A stretch of DNA of 64,000 bases from Enterococcus_D entomosocium. GTDB taxonomy: Bacteria > Bacillota > Bacilli > Lactobacillales > Enterococcaceae. Both the position numbers and the translations under genes were made by a program. The notes under the pieces were generated by a model. The model worked only from the letters and a program-made list of their open reading frames with translations, ran no database searches and was not told the DNA's origin. Positions 8,412 through 16,570 of this stretch are shown in pieces (positions within the stretch are counted from its first letter, which is position 1; every line of letters begins with the position of its first letter). The DNA is taken from assembly GCF_030441895.1 (NCBI RefSeq), contig NZ_JARJAS010000005.1, one strand, 5' to 3'.

Positions 8412-10055
8412 TTAGTTTAATTTTTCAATATTTTCAGCGATTTTCTCATTTCGGTAATCAACGATTGCTGACCATCCATTGTTTTCTCGTTCTTTTAGGT
8501 AGTCTTCCCAAATCTGACGGCCCGCTTCTTCCGAGTCTGCTTGAATAAAGTTGACCAACGCTTGCACTCTTGCTGTGTTGATGGAAGTGAGGTTTCTTGC
8601 TTCAGAACCGGTGCGAGGATCAATGTCTTCGATCTCAAAACGCGGCGCCAATTTGTCTTGCGACCATTCCACCATCTGCCGAATCGATGTTGCTGGTTTT
8701 TGTCCCATTTGAATAGCGTAATTGTCATTGCCAACAAACCAATAAGAACCTAAACCAATTTCCTTATCAAAGCGAGCAATATCAGAATTTCGTAACGCTT
8801 CTGTTTCTTCTGAGTACTCAACCACGCCATCCACAAGATTGTATGTTTCCCCTTCGATACCAAAGGTAGTGACCATCGTGCCATACTCACTTGCTAAATA
8901 CGTCAAAAGTTCCATGGCTTTTTGGGGTTCTTTTGTCGACGTCGTGATGAAGGTTTGTGTCCATCCACCAATATTTCCGCCAGTAAAAGTGGAATCATCG
9001 CCATTCGAATTTTTCGGACCATCGACGGCAATATAGGTTTGCTCAGGATTACGGGCATTATTATCGGACATAAACTCATTGAGTCCCTTCGTATTCGTAT
9101 GCAGGTAAGCAAAATAACGCCCTTGTCCTAGTTTTTCCTTCATCGTGTTGTCATTATCTGAAAACTGGTCATTGTTGATGTATCCCTCATTGTACGCTTT
9201 TCTAAATGTCTCGATCCAAGTGATGTACTCCTCATCAGCGTCACGATCATTGAATTGACCGTCTACACTTGGTGCGATACTGAGAAAGTCTTGCAAAGTA
9301 CCACCATAGGCGCCATCCCCACCATTGGAAATATCTAGTGCAGTCGAAGCAAATGGGACTAGAGCTGCACCATCATCTGCTGTCGGAATTGCTTCTTTTG
9401 CCCGTTTTAACGCATCTAAAAATCCTTCTGGCGTCGACATATCGGGTTCACCTAACGCTTCGTAAATATCTTTGCGGACAATGAAAACTTGGTCTCCCAC
9501 TACATTGCCGTCCTCATAATCTTGTGCAGTCGTGGAAAAGCTCGGGTATCCATAAATGTTGCCATCTTCTAAAGTAAACCATTGAACAGATTCCGGTTTC
9601 GCTGCATGTTCTAAGAAGTAAGGGTCATATTTTTCTGCCAAAAGATTCAATGGCAAGGCAAATTTTGTCGCTTCATTTGCAGCAGACAGGTTTTTATCGA
9701 AGGTCATGATATCTGGAAGATCGCCACCAGCTAGCATCGTATTAAGGTTCTCGTCATTTCCTGAAATAAATTCGACATTGATATTCATGTCTTCTTTGAT
9801 TTTTCGCGTCACAGTGTCTTTGCCCCACCCCGGCTGAGCATACCAATCAAAATTGACATACCATTTTAAGGTAGCTTCATGGTCGGTGTCTTTTTGCCAG
9901 CTTGGTGTATCTTTGTCTGCTTCAAAGCGAGCTTCTGGCAGATCTTCTACCTCAGCAGCTCCTTTTGACTCGCTGCTGGAATTACCACAGGCACCTAATA
10001 CCATGACTGATGTACATACGAGACCGATCCCTAAAAATAATTTGCTTGCTTTCAT
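8412..10055 (-). CDS. Extracellular sugar-binding lipoprotein of ABC transporter (LplA/YtcQ-like)
   Basis: Family 1 extracellular solute-binding protein, 547 residues. It begins with a lipoprotein signal peptide ending in the lipobox VLGAC (Cys at about 23), so it is anchored to the outer face of the membrane. The body contains features of the large LplA/YtcQ group: DWYAQPGWGKDTVTRKIKEDMNI, repeated aromatic sugar-stacking residues, and QALVNFIQADSEEAG near the end. It is the third transporter gene after two permeases. The substrate is probably an oligosaccharide, given the linked GH3 glucosidase, but is not determined by sequence alone. No ATPase is encoded nearby, so a shared MsmX-type ATPase is expected. 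Confidence 0.88.
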   Translation of the reverse strand: MKASKLFLGIGLVCTSVMVLGACGNSSSESKGAAEVEDLPEARFEADKDTPSWQKDTDHEATLKWYVNFDWYAQPGWGKDTVTRKIKEDMNINVEFISGNDENLNTMLAGGDLPDIMTFDKNLSAANEATKFALPLNLLAEKYDPYFLEHAAKPESVQWFTLEDGNIYGYPSFSTTAQDYEDGNVVGDQVFIVRKDIYEALGEPDMSTPEGFLDALKRAKEAIPTADDGAALVPFASTALDISNGGDGAYGGTLQDFLSIAPSVDGQFNDRDADEEYITWIETFRKAYNEGYINNDQFSDNDNTMKEKLGQGRYFAYLHTNTKGLNEFMSDNNARNPEQTYIAVDGPKNSNGDDSTFTGGNIGGWTQTFITTSTKEPQKAMELLTYLASEYGTMVTTFGIEGETYNLVDGVVEYSEETEALRNSDIARFDKEIGLGSYWFVGNDNYAIQMGQKPATSIRQMVEWSQDKLAPRFEIEDIDPRTGSEARNLTSINTARVQALVNFIQADSEEAGRQIWEDYLKERENNGWSAIVDYRNEKIAENIEKLN

Positions 10056-10073
10056 TTTTTTCTCTCCTTTTGT

Positions 10074-10949
10074 CTATTCTTTTACTGATCCAAGAGTCAT
10101 CCCTTGAATAAAGTACTTTTGTAAAAATGGGTAGATCACGACGACAGGAACCGTCGTTACCACCATGGTTGCTAATTGCAATGACTGTGAAGTTGTATTT
10201 CTGACAACATTGGTTCCGGTCGCCACTGCGGGCGATAGATTTTCCGAAACGATCCGAAATAGTAGCATTTGTAAAGGATATAAACTACGATCATCCACAT
10301 AGATATTGGCGGTCATGTAGTCGTTCCACTGAAAGACGCCGTGGAATAATGCAATGGTTGCCAAAACTGGAAGGGACAATGGCAAAATGATTTTCACGAA
10401 AATAATAAAAGGATTGGCGCCATCCATCATGGCAGATTCTTCCAGCGAAAATGGAATGCTCCGGAAAAAATTCATCAAAATCACCATATCGTAAAAAGAA
10501 AATAAGACAGGAATGATGTAAACCCAAAAATTATTTAACAATCCTAATTCTTTGAATAAGAGAAAGGTTGGGATCATTCCTCCGGAAACGAACATCGTTA
10601 AAATCCCCATGTTCATGTAGATTTTCCGTCCCATTAAGTTTCTGCGACTCATCCCATAGGCGACCATCGCCGTTAATGCCGTATGCAAAACAACGCCAAT
10701 CACTGTTTTTGCAACTGAGATAACAAAAGCTTTATAGATCGCAGAATCTTCAAAAACGGTGTAGTAACTTTCTAGTGAAAATTCCCGTGGCCAGAAATAG
10801 ATCCCCCCTCTTGCGGCATCGGTTGCATCATTGAACGACAAAGCGACGATATTCCATAATGGCAACGCAATGATGGCTAAAAAGAACACCATGAAAATCA
10901 CATTGGCGGTATTGAAGATCTTCTCATCTTTTGAAAATGTTTGTTTCAT
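10074..10949 (-). CDS. Sugar ABC transporter permease (LplC/YtcP-like)
   Basis: Integral membrane permease of the CUT1/MalG type, 291 residues, with six predicted membrane spans. The EAA loop for ATPase contact reads EESAMMDGANPFIIFVKIILP (about 180-200). A strong AGAGGAGG site precedes the ATG. It pairs with the permease at 10962-11909, from which it is separated by 12 bases, to form the translocation channel for the sugar bound by the downstream lipoprotein. Confidence 0.9.
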   Translation of the reverse strand: MKQTFSKDEKIFNTANVIFMVFFLAIIALPLWNIVALSFNDATDAARGGIYFWPREFSLESYYTVFEDSAIYKAFVISVAKTVIGVVLHTALTAMVAYGMSRRNLMGRKIYMNMGILTMFVSGGMIPTFLLFKELGLLNNFWVYIIPVLFSFYDMVILMNFFRSIPFSLEESAMMDGANPFIIFVKIILPLSLPVLATIALFHGVFQWNDYMTANIYVDDRSLYPLQMLLFRIVSENLSPAVATGTNVVRNTTSQSLQLATMVVTTVPVVVIYPFLQKYFIQGMTLGSVKE

Positions 10950-10961
10950 ACTTTTCCTCCT

Positions 10962-11909
10962 CTAAAAGACTGATTCATCACTGATTTTTTTGGTCAAAAG
11001 ATGACTTCCTACTACGAGGATCAAAGAAACAACCGACACAAACAGGCCAACGGCGGTCGCATAGGAGAAGTCTCCTTGTTGGATCCCCATTTTATAGACA
11101 AATGAATTAATGACTTCACTGGACTGATAATTGACAGGGTTTTGTAAGACGAGTGTCTGATCGAGGTTTGAACCCAATAACCCACCCACTGACAAAACAA
11201 ATGTCAAGGCGATAATATGACGGATCGAAGGAATCGTGATCCGCGTGATCTGCTGGAACTTCGTGGCGCCATCCATTCTAGCTGCTTCATAAAGAGCTGG
11301 ATTGATCCCCGTCATAGCAGCGATGTATAAAATCGTATTCCAGCCAACTTCTTTCCAAATATCGGAAATGACTGCAATCGCCCAATATTTTTCGGGATCG
11401 GTCAAGAAGCGGATCGGTTCATCGATCAACCCAAAACCTAACAGTAAATTATTGACCAGACCGGTATCAGACAACCACGTAATAAACATGCCACCTAAGA
11501 TGACCCAAGAAAGAAAGTGCGGCAAATAAGACACCGTTTGAACGACCTTCTTCAAGCGCACATGAACGATTTCATTGATCAATACCGCTAAACCAATCGC
11601 CGCTGGAAAGCCAATCAGTAGTTTAAAAAAGCTGATGCCCAATGTATTACTCATCACCGTCCAAAACATTGAATCACTAAAAAATTCTTGAAAATATTGA
11701 GTACCGACCCACTCCGCATTTGCGATCGAATCAAGAACTGAGTAATCTTTAAACGCGATAACGATCCCATACAATGGGATAAAATTAAAAATAATCATCA
11801 AGATAATACCTGGCCAAACCATCGCTTGATAAAAGCTTTGGCTTTTTAGTTTTTGCAAAAATGACCTTTTCTGTGGGGTTGCTTTTAGCATGACACCTTT
11901 TGATTCCAT
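10962..11909 (-). CDS. Sugar ABC transporter permease (LplB-like)
   Basis: MalF-type CUT1 permease, 315 residues, six membrane spans after an N-terminal cytoplasmic stretch. The EAA motif is YEAARMDGATKFQQITRITIP (about 220-240). Start at ATG 11909 follows GGGTGG. It is the first transporter gene after lacI-ROK. A short hairpin (11946-11968) and a partial cre-like sequence (near 11925-11938) lie in the gap before it, so its level may differ from that of the regulators upstream. Confidence 0.9.
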   Translation of the reverse strand: MESKGVMLKATPQKRSFLQKLKSQSFYQAMVWPGIILMIIFNFIPLYGIVIAFKDYSVLDSIANAEWVGTQYFQEFFSDSMFWTVMSNTLGISFFKLLIGFPAAIGLAVLINEIVHVRLKKVVQTVSYLPHFLSWVILGGMFITWLSDTGLVNNLLLGFGLIDEPIRFLTDPEKYWAIAVISDIWKEVGWNTILYIAAMTGINPALYEAARMDGATKFQQITRITIPSIRHIIALTFVLSVGGLLGSNLDQTLVLQNPVNYQSSEVINSFVYKMGIQQGDFSYATAVGLFVSVVSLILVVGSHLLTKKISDESVF

Positions 11910-11945
11910 TTTTCCACCCTTTCTAAAACGCTTACTTTTTCACCC

Positions 11946-11968
11946 AAAGGAAATACATGCTTTCCTTT
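11946..11968 (-). other. Intercistronic hairpin between ROK and lplB-like genes
   Basis: Perfect AAAGGAAA / TTTCCTTT stem with a seven-base loop, overlapping the ROK stop codon. There is no T-run after it on the minus strand, so it is more likely an RNA-stability or processing element than a terminator. Confidence 0.4.
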
Positions 11969-12884
11969 ATTGGTTCATCAATTGATAGACCGCACCAATC
12001 ATACCAGCATCATTTTTTAATTTTGCTCGTTGAATCGGTGCAATCGTGCGACCTTCTAAATAACCAATACTTTCATGGCGAGCTTTTAGCTGGCTCATGG
12101 TCTCTTCAAGCCTTGTCATGAAACCATCATTTTCACTGACCCCACCACCAACCAAAATCAGCTCGGGATCAAATGTACTGATCAAATTCAGTAAGCCCAC
12201 TGATAAATCTTGGAAAAATTGAGCAATCACTTGGTTCGCTACTACTTCTCCTTGTTCTCCTCTCTGGAAGATCTCGACTGCATCTTGAGGCAGATCACTT
12301 CGCCCTTGTTGCTGAAGTGCCAGTTGATACTGATGGCAAAGACCACCCACGATGGCTGCTCGTTGATTCAAGGAAACTGACTCTAGATTTCCCTGTTCAG
12401 GCAATGTGTCGATCAGCATCCACCCAAATTCACCTGCCATGCCATGACTGCCTCGATAGAGCTGATTGTTGACGATGATCCCGCCACCAATACCAGTTCC
12501 CACAACAAGACAAAGATAGTTCTCACAAGCCTGTGCATGCCCAAGCCATTTTTCAGCAATCGCTGCAGCATTGGCATCATTTTCAACAAGGACTGGCAGC
12601 TTGACACGTTTCTCTAATTCCAACTTTAGGTTGATTCCATAAAGCGGTTTGATTGATCCTGCCGTGATCATCGTGCCATCTTTTTGGATGATGCCCGGTG
12701 CGCTAATACCGACACCTTCGATCACTGCATCTTGCTGCAGCGATTCGATCAATGCTGTGATGGATTGCAAAAATTTTTCTTTTTCATGAATGGTTGGCAT
12801 CTGTCCTTTCTTCACAATTTCACCCGTTCTCAAAATCACACCATATTTGATAGCCGTTCCTCCAACATCAATTCCAATAAACAT
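11967..12884 (-). CDS. ROK-family sugar kinase
   Basis: Cytoplasmic hexose kinase or ROK-type protein of about 305 residues. The N-terminal phosphate motif is FIGIDVGGTAIKYG, the catalytic Asp is in VLVENDANAAAIAE, and the ROK signature region includes VVGTGIGGGIIVNNQLYRG and HGMAGEFGWM. The CXCGXXGC zinc motif that follows in many ROK glucokinases is absent. No HTH is present, so it is an enzyme rather than a NagC-type repressor. ATG 12884 follows GAGGGTG; ATG 12905, overlapping the lacI stop, is the alternative. Likely phosphorylates the monosaccharide released from the imported sugar. Confidence 0.85.
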   Translation of the reverse strand: MFIGIDVGGTAIKYGVILRTGEIVKKGQMPTIHEKEKFLQSITALIESLQQDAVIEGVGISAPGIIQKDGTMITAGSIKPLYGINLKLELEKRVKLPVLVENDANAAAIAEKWLGHAQACENYLCLVVGTGIGGGIIVNNQLYRGSHGMAGEFGWMLIDTLPEQGNLESVSLNQRAAIVGGLCHQYQLALQQQGRSDLPQDAVEIFQRGEQGEVVANQVIAQFFQDLSVGLLNLISTFDPELILVGGGVSENDGFMTRLEETMSQLKARHESIGYLEGRTIAPIQRAKLKNDAGMIGAVYQLMNQ

Positions 12885-12897
12885 TGCTTCACCCTCA

Positions 12898-13899
12898 TTA
12901 TTCATTTACTTGTTTTGTCGATTGCTTAATACTCAATTCTCCTGGTAAAACGTAGGAGACACCACATGCATTTTCCTCAATCATTTCGATCAAGTGGTTT
13001 ACTGCCGTGACCCCTTGCAATTGGATTGGATTTTTCACAGTCGTCAACCGAGGCATGAAATAGTCCAAGAGATCGATGCCATCAAAGCCAATTACGCTGA
13101 AATCATCCGGCACCCGCCACTTGGTCTCATGGATCGCCTTGACCGTTCCTATCGCACTAAGATCATTTCCCGCCAGAAACGCTGTGGGTAAATCTTTCTG
13201 CTCTAGCAAAAACTGTTGCACGCGGACTCTCGTTCGTTCTTCTTCAAAGAACCCCTGCAATTGATAGTCCGACCGTTTAGAAACCCCTGCCTCGTTTAAT
13301 GCTTCTAAATACCCTCTTAAACGCTCATCACTATCATAAACACCAGTAATACCACTGATAAAGGCAATTTTTTTGTGGCCAAGTGACAAAAGATACTCGG
13401 TGGCTGCTTTCCCTTTTTCGAAAGAATCAAAGACTACACTGCCGAAGTTCTTCTCTTGAATGTTTCGATCGATAAAGACGGCTTTGATTTGTTCTCGTTC
13501 CATCGCAGCCAAATCCTGCTTCGTTAAAAAATCTTCAAATCCAATAATGCCATCAACAACACCACCTAAAATACTATTGAGGACAACGCGCTTATCTGCA
13601 GATAAAAACACGTTGACTGCATACCCATGTTTTTCTGCCTCTCTGGCAATGGCTTCAACTAGTACGCTAAAGTAGGGGCCCTTAATGCTGGTGGTGTAAA
13701 AACCAAGCATCTTGGTTTTCGTGTTTTTTAATTGTTTGCCCATCAAATTTGGGACATAATGCAACCGCTGCGCGGCAGCCATCACACGTTCTTTCGTTGC
13801 GGGCCGAACAACATCGACACCGTTTAATGCTTTAGACACGGTCGCAATCGACACGTTTGCCTCCTTTGCCACTTCCCGAATCGTGATTCGATTTGTCAA
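12898..13899 (-). CDS. LacI-family transcription repressor
   Basis: Regulator of 333 residues. The N-terminal LacI HTH contains TIREVAKEANVSIATVSKALNG (about 5-26) with the hinge helix near LMGKQLKN. The effector domain is periplasmic-binding-protein-like (about 60-330) with FLAGNDLSAIGTVKAI and VIGFDGIDLLDYFMPRLTTV. It heads the LacI-ROK-permease operon, and a 24-bp perfect palindrome centred on ACGT lies 31 bases upstream, suggesting autoregulation. A related site precedes the GH3 gene, so it probably controls both units in response to the transported sugar. Confidence 0.9.
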   Translation of the reverse strand: MTNRITIREVAKEANVSIATVSKALNGVDVVRPATKERVMAAAQRLHYVPNLMGKQLKNTKTKMLGFYTTSIKGPYFSVLVEAIAREAEKHGYAVNVFLSADKRVVLNSILGGVVDGIIGFEDFLTKQDLAAMEREQIKAVFIDRNIQEKNFGSVVFDSFEKGKAATEYLLSLGHKKIAFISGITGVYDSDERLRGYLEALNEAGVSKRSDYQLQGFFEEERTRVRVQQFLLEQKDLPTAFLAGNDLSAIGTVKAIHETKWRVPDDFSVIGFDGIDLLDYFMPRLTTVKNPIQLQGVTAVNHLIEMIEENACGVSYVLPGELSIKQSTKQVNE

Positions 13900-13929
13900 A
13901 TGATTCTCCCCTCCTGAAGGATTCTTCCC

Positions 13930-13953
13930 AAAAATAAAAACGTTTTTATTTTT
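13930..13953. promoter_or_regulatory. 24-bp perfect palindrome upstream of lacI
   Basis: Arms AAAAATAAAAAC and GTTTTTATTTTT meet at a central CG, the usual centre of LacI-family operators. It lies between the lacI start and its upstream promoter region, well placed for autorepression. Confidence 0.6.
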
Positions 13954-14008
13954 CTGAAAAAATCAACGACCACTCTAAGGTTGGCCATCCGATAAACCAA
14001 CTATATAT

Positions 14009-14021
14009 AAAAACGTTTTCA
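14009..14021 (-). promoter_or_regulatory. LacI/CcpA-type operator in lacI promoter region
   Basis: Minus-strand TGAAAACGTTTTT followed directly by TATATA, which could be the -10 box. The same TGAAAACGTTTTT occurs at 16376-16390 in front of the GH3 gene at nearly the same distance from the start codon (about 115 bases). Confidence 0.5.
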
Positions 14022-14082
14022 CCCACAATGGTTCTAGGACTAGTTGGCGCATGTACCAGCACCTTGAAACCTGTGCCACTTT

Positions 14083-14097
14083 GGTACAAGTTGTACC
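14083..14097. promoter_or_regulatory. GGTACAA-N-TTGTACC palindrome upstream of lacI
   Basis: Perfect 7-1-7 inverted repeat 184 bases before the lacI start. A near-identical palindrome is found 184 bases before the GH3 start (16449-16467). The regulator that reads it is unknown. Confidence 0.5.
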
Positions 14098-14103
14098 CGA
14101 AAA

Positions 14104-14124
14104 AAAAAGCCTCGAAAGGCTTTT
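14104..14124 (-). terminator. Terminator of the GH3 gene
   Basis: Minus-strand stem AAAGCCT / AGGCTTT with a TTCG tetraloop and a T-run; it touches the GH3 stop codon. Confidence 0.85.
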
Positions 14125-16267
14125 AAATCGTGAGCGTACCAATCAACTTCGCTGAGGCAGCAGCAAAGCCAAGGTATAAGGAAATCGTACCAGGATCACT
14201 TTCTGTCGAGAAATCGGAATGAACATAAGCAAAATCCTCTGGTGTAACATAGAATGAATGCTGCCTTTCTTCGGCTGCAGCAAGATGGATTTTTTGCCAT
14301 TGTTTCAATTCCCTCATCGGTCGTGCTACTTCCGTAACATCGTCTCTGCTATAGAGTTGCAATGTCGTTGTATGCGGCACATCGCCCTCATTTTTCAGTG
14401 TGCAACTGATCTCAAATGGCGCACCCTTTTCCTGAGGAATAATGATTTGGGTGTGGGTAATCGTGCATTTACTATAGCCTATCCCCGAGCCAAAAGAAAA
14501 CAACGGCTCATTTTTTTCATCCATATAGCGCGAAATATATTTTTGATCACTATTCTCTTCTGTCAGTGGCCGACCTGTAGAGAGTTGAGCATAAGTCAAC
14601 GGCAACTGTCCTTCTGCCCTTGGAAAACTCATAGCTAAACGTCCTTGCGGTTCAGATTCGCCCATCAACAAATCTGCCAATGCATTACCGCCTTCTGATC
14701 CAGGGAACCAGGCAATCATGATTGCTTGACAAAGAGGCTCGATGGCGGTCAAAACCAGTGGTCTGCCACAGAAAAGAATCGTTGCGATCCTAGGATTGAC
14801 CTGACTTACTGCTTCAATCAATGCTTCTTGCTTTCTTGATAAAGAAAGTTTGGTCAGACTTGCCGCTTCTCCCGCTTCCTCGCTGGTTTCCCCCAGAGCC
14901 AATAAAACGACCTCAGCTCCTTTAGCGACTTTACACGCCTCATCAAGAAAGGCGCTCGTCAACATTTCCCCATCAGGGTACGGTAAGACAGTTAAGTCAA
15001 TTTCTTTTTGAGAAAGACCTTCCGCTAAGGAGACCGCAGCCTCTGGTTTGCCGATCCACGACCAAGCCCCCAAAAGATCCTTTGAATCTGCTTTGGGACC
15101 GATCAGCGCGACCTTTTGTTTTTTCTGCAAAGGCAACAGTGCCTGGTTTTTCAGAAGAACCGTTGTTTGCTTTGCTGCTTCTCGTGAAAGAAGACGGGTT
15201 TCCTTTAGGAGTCTAGGCGTTAAGTTTTCCGGTGCTAACCCTCTATAAGGGTCTTCAAAAAGGCCTAGCTTGTTCTTTAAATGTAGCACATGAAAAACCG
15301 CCTTATTCAACTGCTCTTTCATAGCAGGATCTGCCTGAATGATTTGCTCTAGTGCGTTCAAATAGCAATCACTCATCATATCCATTTCGACACCTGCAGT
15401 AAAAGCTTTCTGTGCGGCTTCCTTTCGATCAGCAGCTACACGATGCGCCATCAATTCCGCCACCGCTGCCCAATCTGAGATGATCAAGCCATCAAACCCA
15501 AGCTTTTCTCGCAATACTTCCTGCAACAATGGTTGATTGGCTGTGGCCGGCACACCATGGATCGTATTAAAAGAAGTCATGACCAATTCTGCACCAGCTT
15601 CAATCGCCGCCTGAAACGCGGGCAGATAATTTTGGTAGAGCTCCAGATCAGACAAATCGACAGTATGGTAATCCCGGCCGCCTTCTGCAGCGCCATAGCC
15701 GATAAAGTGTTTGACACAAGCAGCAATTCGCTGTTTATTTTCTGCAAGGGAAGCAGTTCCTTGATACCCTCGTACATAAGCAGCCGTCAACACCGCAGAT
15801 AAGGTCGGATCTTCCCCATTACTTTCCAAGACCCTTCCCCAGCGCGCGTCTTTAACATGATCCGCCATCGGTGAAAACGTGACATGGACACCAGCTTCTG
15901 CCGCTTCTTTTGCTGAAGCTTTAGCAACCTCTTCCACTAACTGCGCATCAAAGGAAGATGCTAAGGCCAGTGGAATTGGGAAAATCGTTTCATACCCATG
16001 GATAACATCTGCCATAAAAACAAGAGGAATCTTTAAGCGACTTTTCTCAAGATAAGACGTTTGGATGGCATACACTTGTTCCGCAGTATGAGTGCCCAAC
16101 ACAGAACCAATCGAAAATAATTGGTCTTCACTCATGTGCCATTGTTGCATCGGACCGGTGATTTCTCCTCCTTGCGCAAAAAAATCTGGCGTCAATTGGA
16201 CCAACTGGCCCACTTTTTCAGCTACAGTCATTTGGTCAATCAGTTCTTTTAGTTTTACGGTTTCCAC
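14123..16267 (-). CDS. bglX: Glycoside hydrolase family 3 beta-glucosidase
   Basis: Exo-acting beta-glucosidase of 714 residues with no signal peptide, so cytoplasmic. The (beta/alpha)8 domain (about 1-330) has the substrate-binding KHFIGYGAAEGGRDY and the nucleophile Asp in GLIISDWAAV. The alpha/beta sandwich (about 370-560) includes LLALGETSEEAGEA. A C-terminal fibronectin III-like domain (about 610-710) contains the PMRELKQWQKI motif. The frame can be extended to TTG 16282, but GGAGAG sits seven bases before GTG 16267. It probably splits oligosaccharides imported by the adjacent ABC system. The symbol reflects family resemblance only. Confidence 0.9.
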   Translation of the reverse strand: METVKLKELIDQMTVAEKVGQLVQLTPDFFAQGGEITGPMQQWHMSEDQLFSIGSVLGTHTAEQVYAIQTSYLEKSRLKIPLVFMADVIHGYETIFPIPLALASSFDAQLVEEVAKASAKEAAEAGVHVTFSPMADHVKDARWGRVLESNGEDPTLSAVLTAAYVRGYQGTASLAENKQRIAACVKHFIGYGAAEGGRDYHTVDLSDLELYQNYLPAFQAAIEAGAELVMTSFNTIHGVPATANQPLLQEVLREKLGFDGLIISDWAAVAELMAHRVAADRKEAAQKAFTAGVEMDMMSDCYLNALEQIIQADPAMKEQLNKAVFHVLHLKNKLGLFEDPYRGLAPENLTPRLLKETRLLSREAAKQTTVLLKNQALLPLQKKQKVALIGPKADSKDLLGAWSWIGKPEAAVSLAEGLSQKEIDLTVLPYPDGEMLTSAFLDEACKVAKGAEVVLLALGETSEEAGEAASLTKLSLSRKQEALIEAVSQVNPRIATILFCGRPLVLTAIEPLCQAIMIAWFPGSEGGNALADLLMGESEPQGRLAMSFPRAEGQLPLTYAQLSTGRPLTEENSDQKYISRYMDEKNEPLFSFGSGIGYSKCTITHTQIIIPQEKGAPFEISCTLKNEGDVPHTTTLQLYSRDDVTEVARPMRELKQWQKIHLAAAEERQHSFYVTPEDFAYVHSDFSTESDPGTISLYLGFAAASAKLIGTLTI

Positions 16268-16374
16268 TATTATTCTCTCCAATCATTAGGCTCTCTTCTT
16301 TTGCTTATCGAACTTGCGGCATTTGCTCCTTCTTAGCAGAAGCAACATGTTGCCGATTCCTTTCATTCAGTATA

Positions 16375-16390
16375 ATTAAAAACGTTTTCA
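16375..16390 (-). promoter_or_regulatory. LacI/CcpA-type operator in GH3 promoter region
   Basis: Minus-strand TGAAAACGTTTTTAAT followed by TATACT (possible -10). It matches the lacI-upstream site at 14009-14021 in its core and in distance to the start codon. Confidence 0.5.
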
Positions 16391-16448
16391 AAAAAAGACG
16401 ATCTTCATACTTTGGTGCAACTCATGGCAAAAAGGAAAAATCTTCATC

Positions 16449-16467
16449 ATGGTACAAGGTGTACCAT
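16449..16467. promoter_or_regulatory. ATGGTACA-N3-TGTACCAT palindrome upstream of GH3
   Basis: Perfect 8-3-8 inverted repeat sharing 15 of 16 bases with the 14083-14097 site, located about 75 bases upstream of the TGAAAACGTTTT operator, as in front of lacI. Confidence 0.5.
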
Positions 16468-16530
16468 AAATAATGGATAACACCAAATCCCCTGATACAT
16501 CCGACATTGTGTCTTCTCCGATGCTAACAA

Positions 16531-16562
16531 AAAGAAGCTGCAAATCGCTGCAGCTTCTTTTT
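16531..16562. terminator. Terminator of the WxL gene
   Basis: Stem AAAGAAGCTGC / GCAGCTTCTTT with T-runs on both strands, directly beyond the WxL stop codon. The remaining sequence between here and the GH3 start holds only the two operators above. Confidence 0.85.
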
Positions 16563-16570
16563 GTTTATTG

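Noticed and set aside
11925..11938. cre site before the lplB-like gene
   Set aside because: Resembles the consensus only partly (at least three mismatches), so it is mentioned but not listed.
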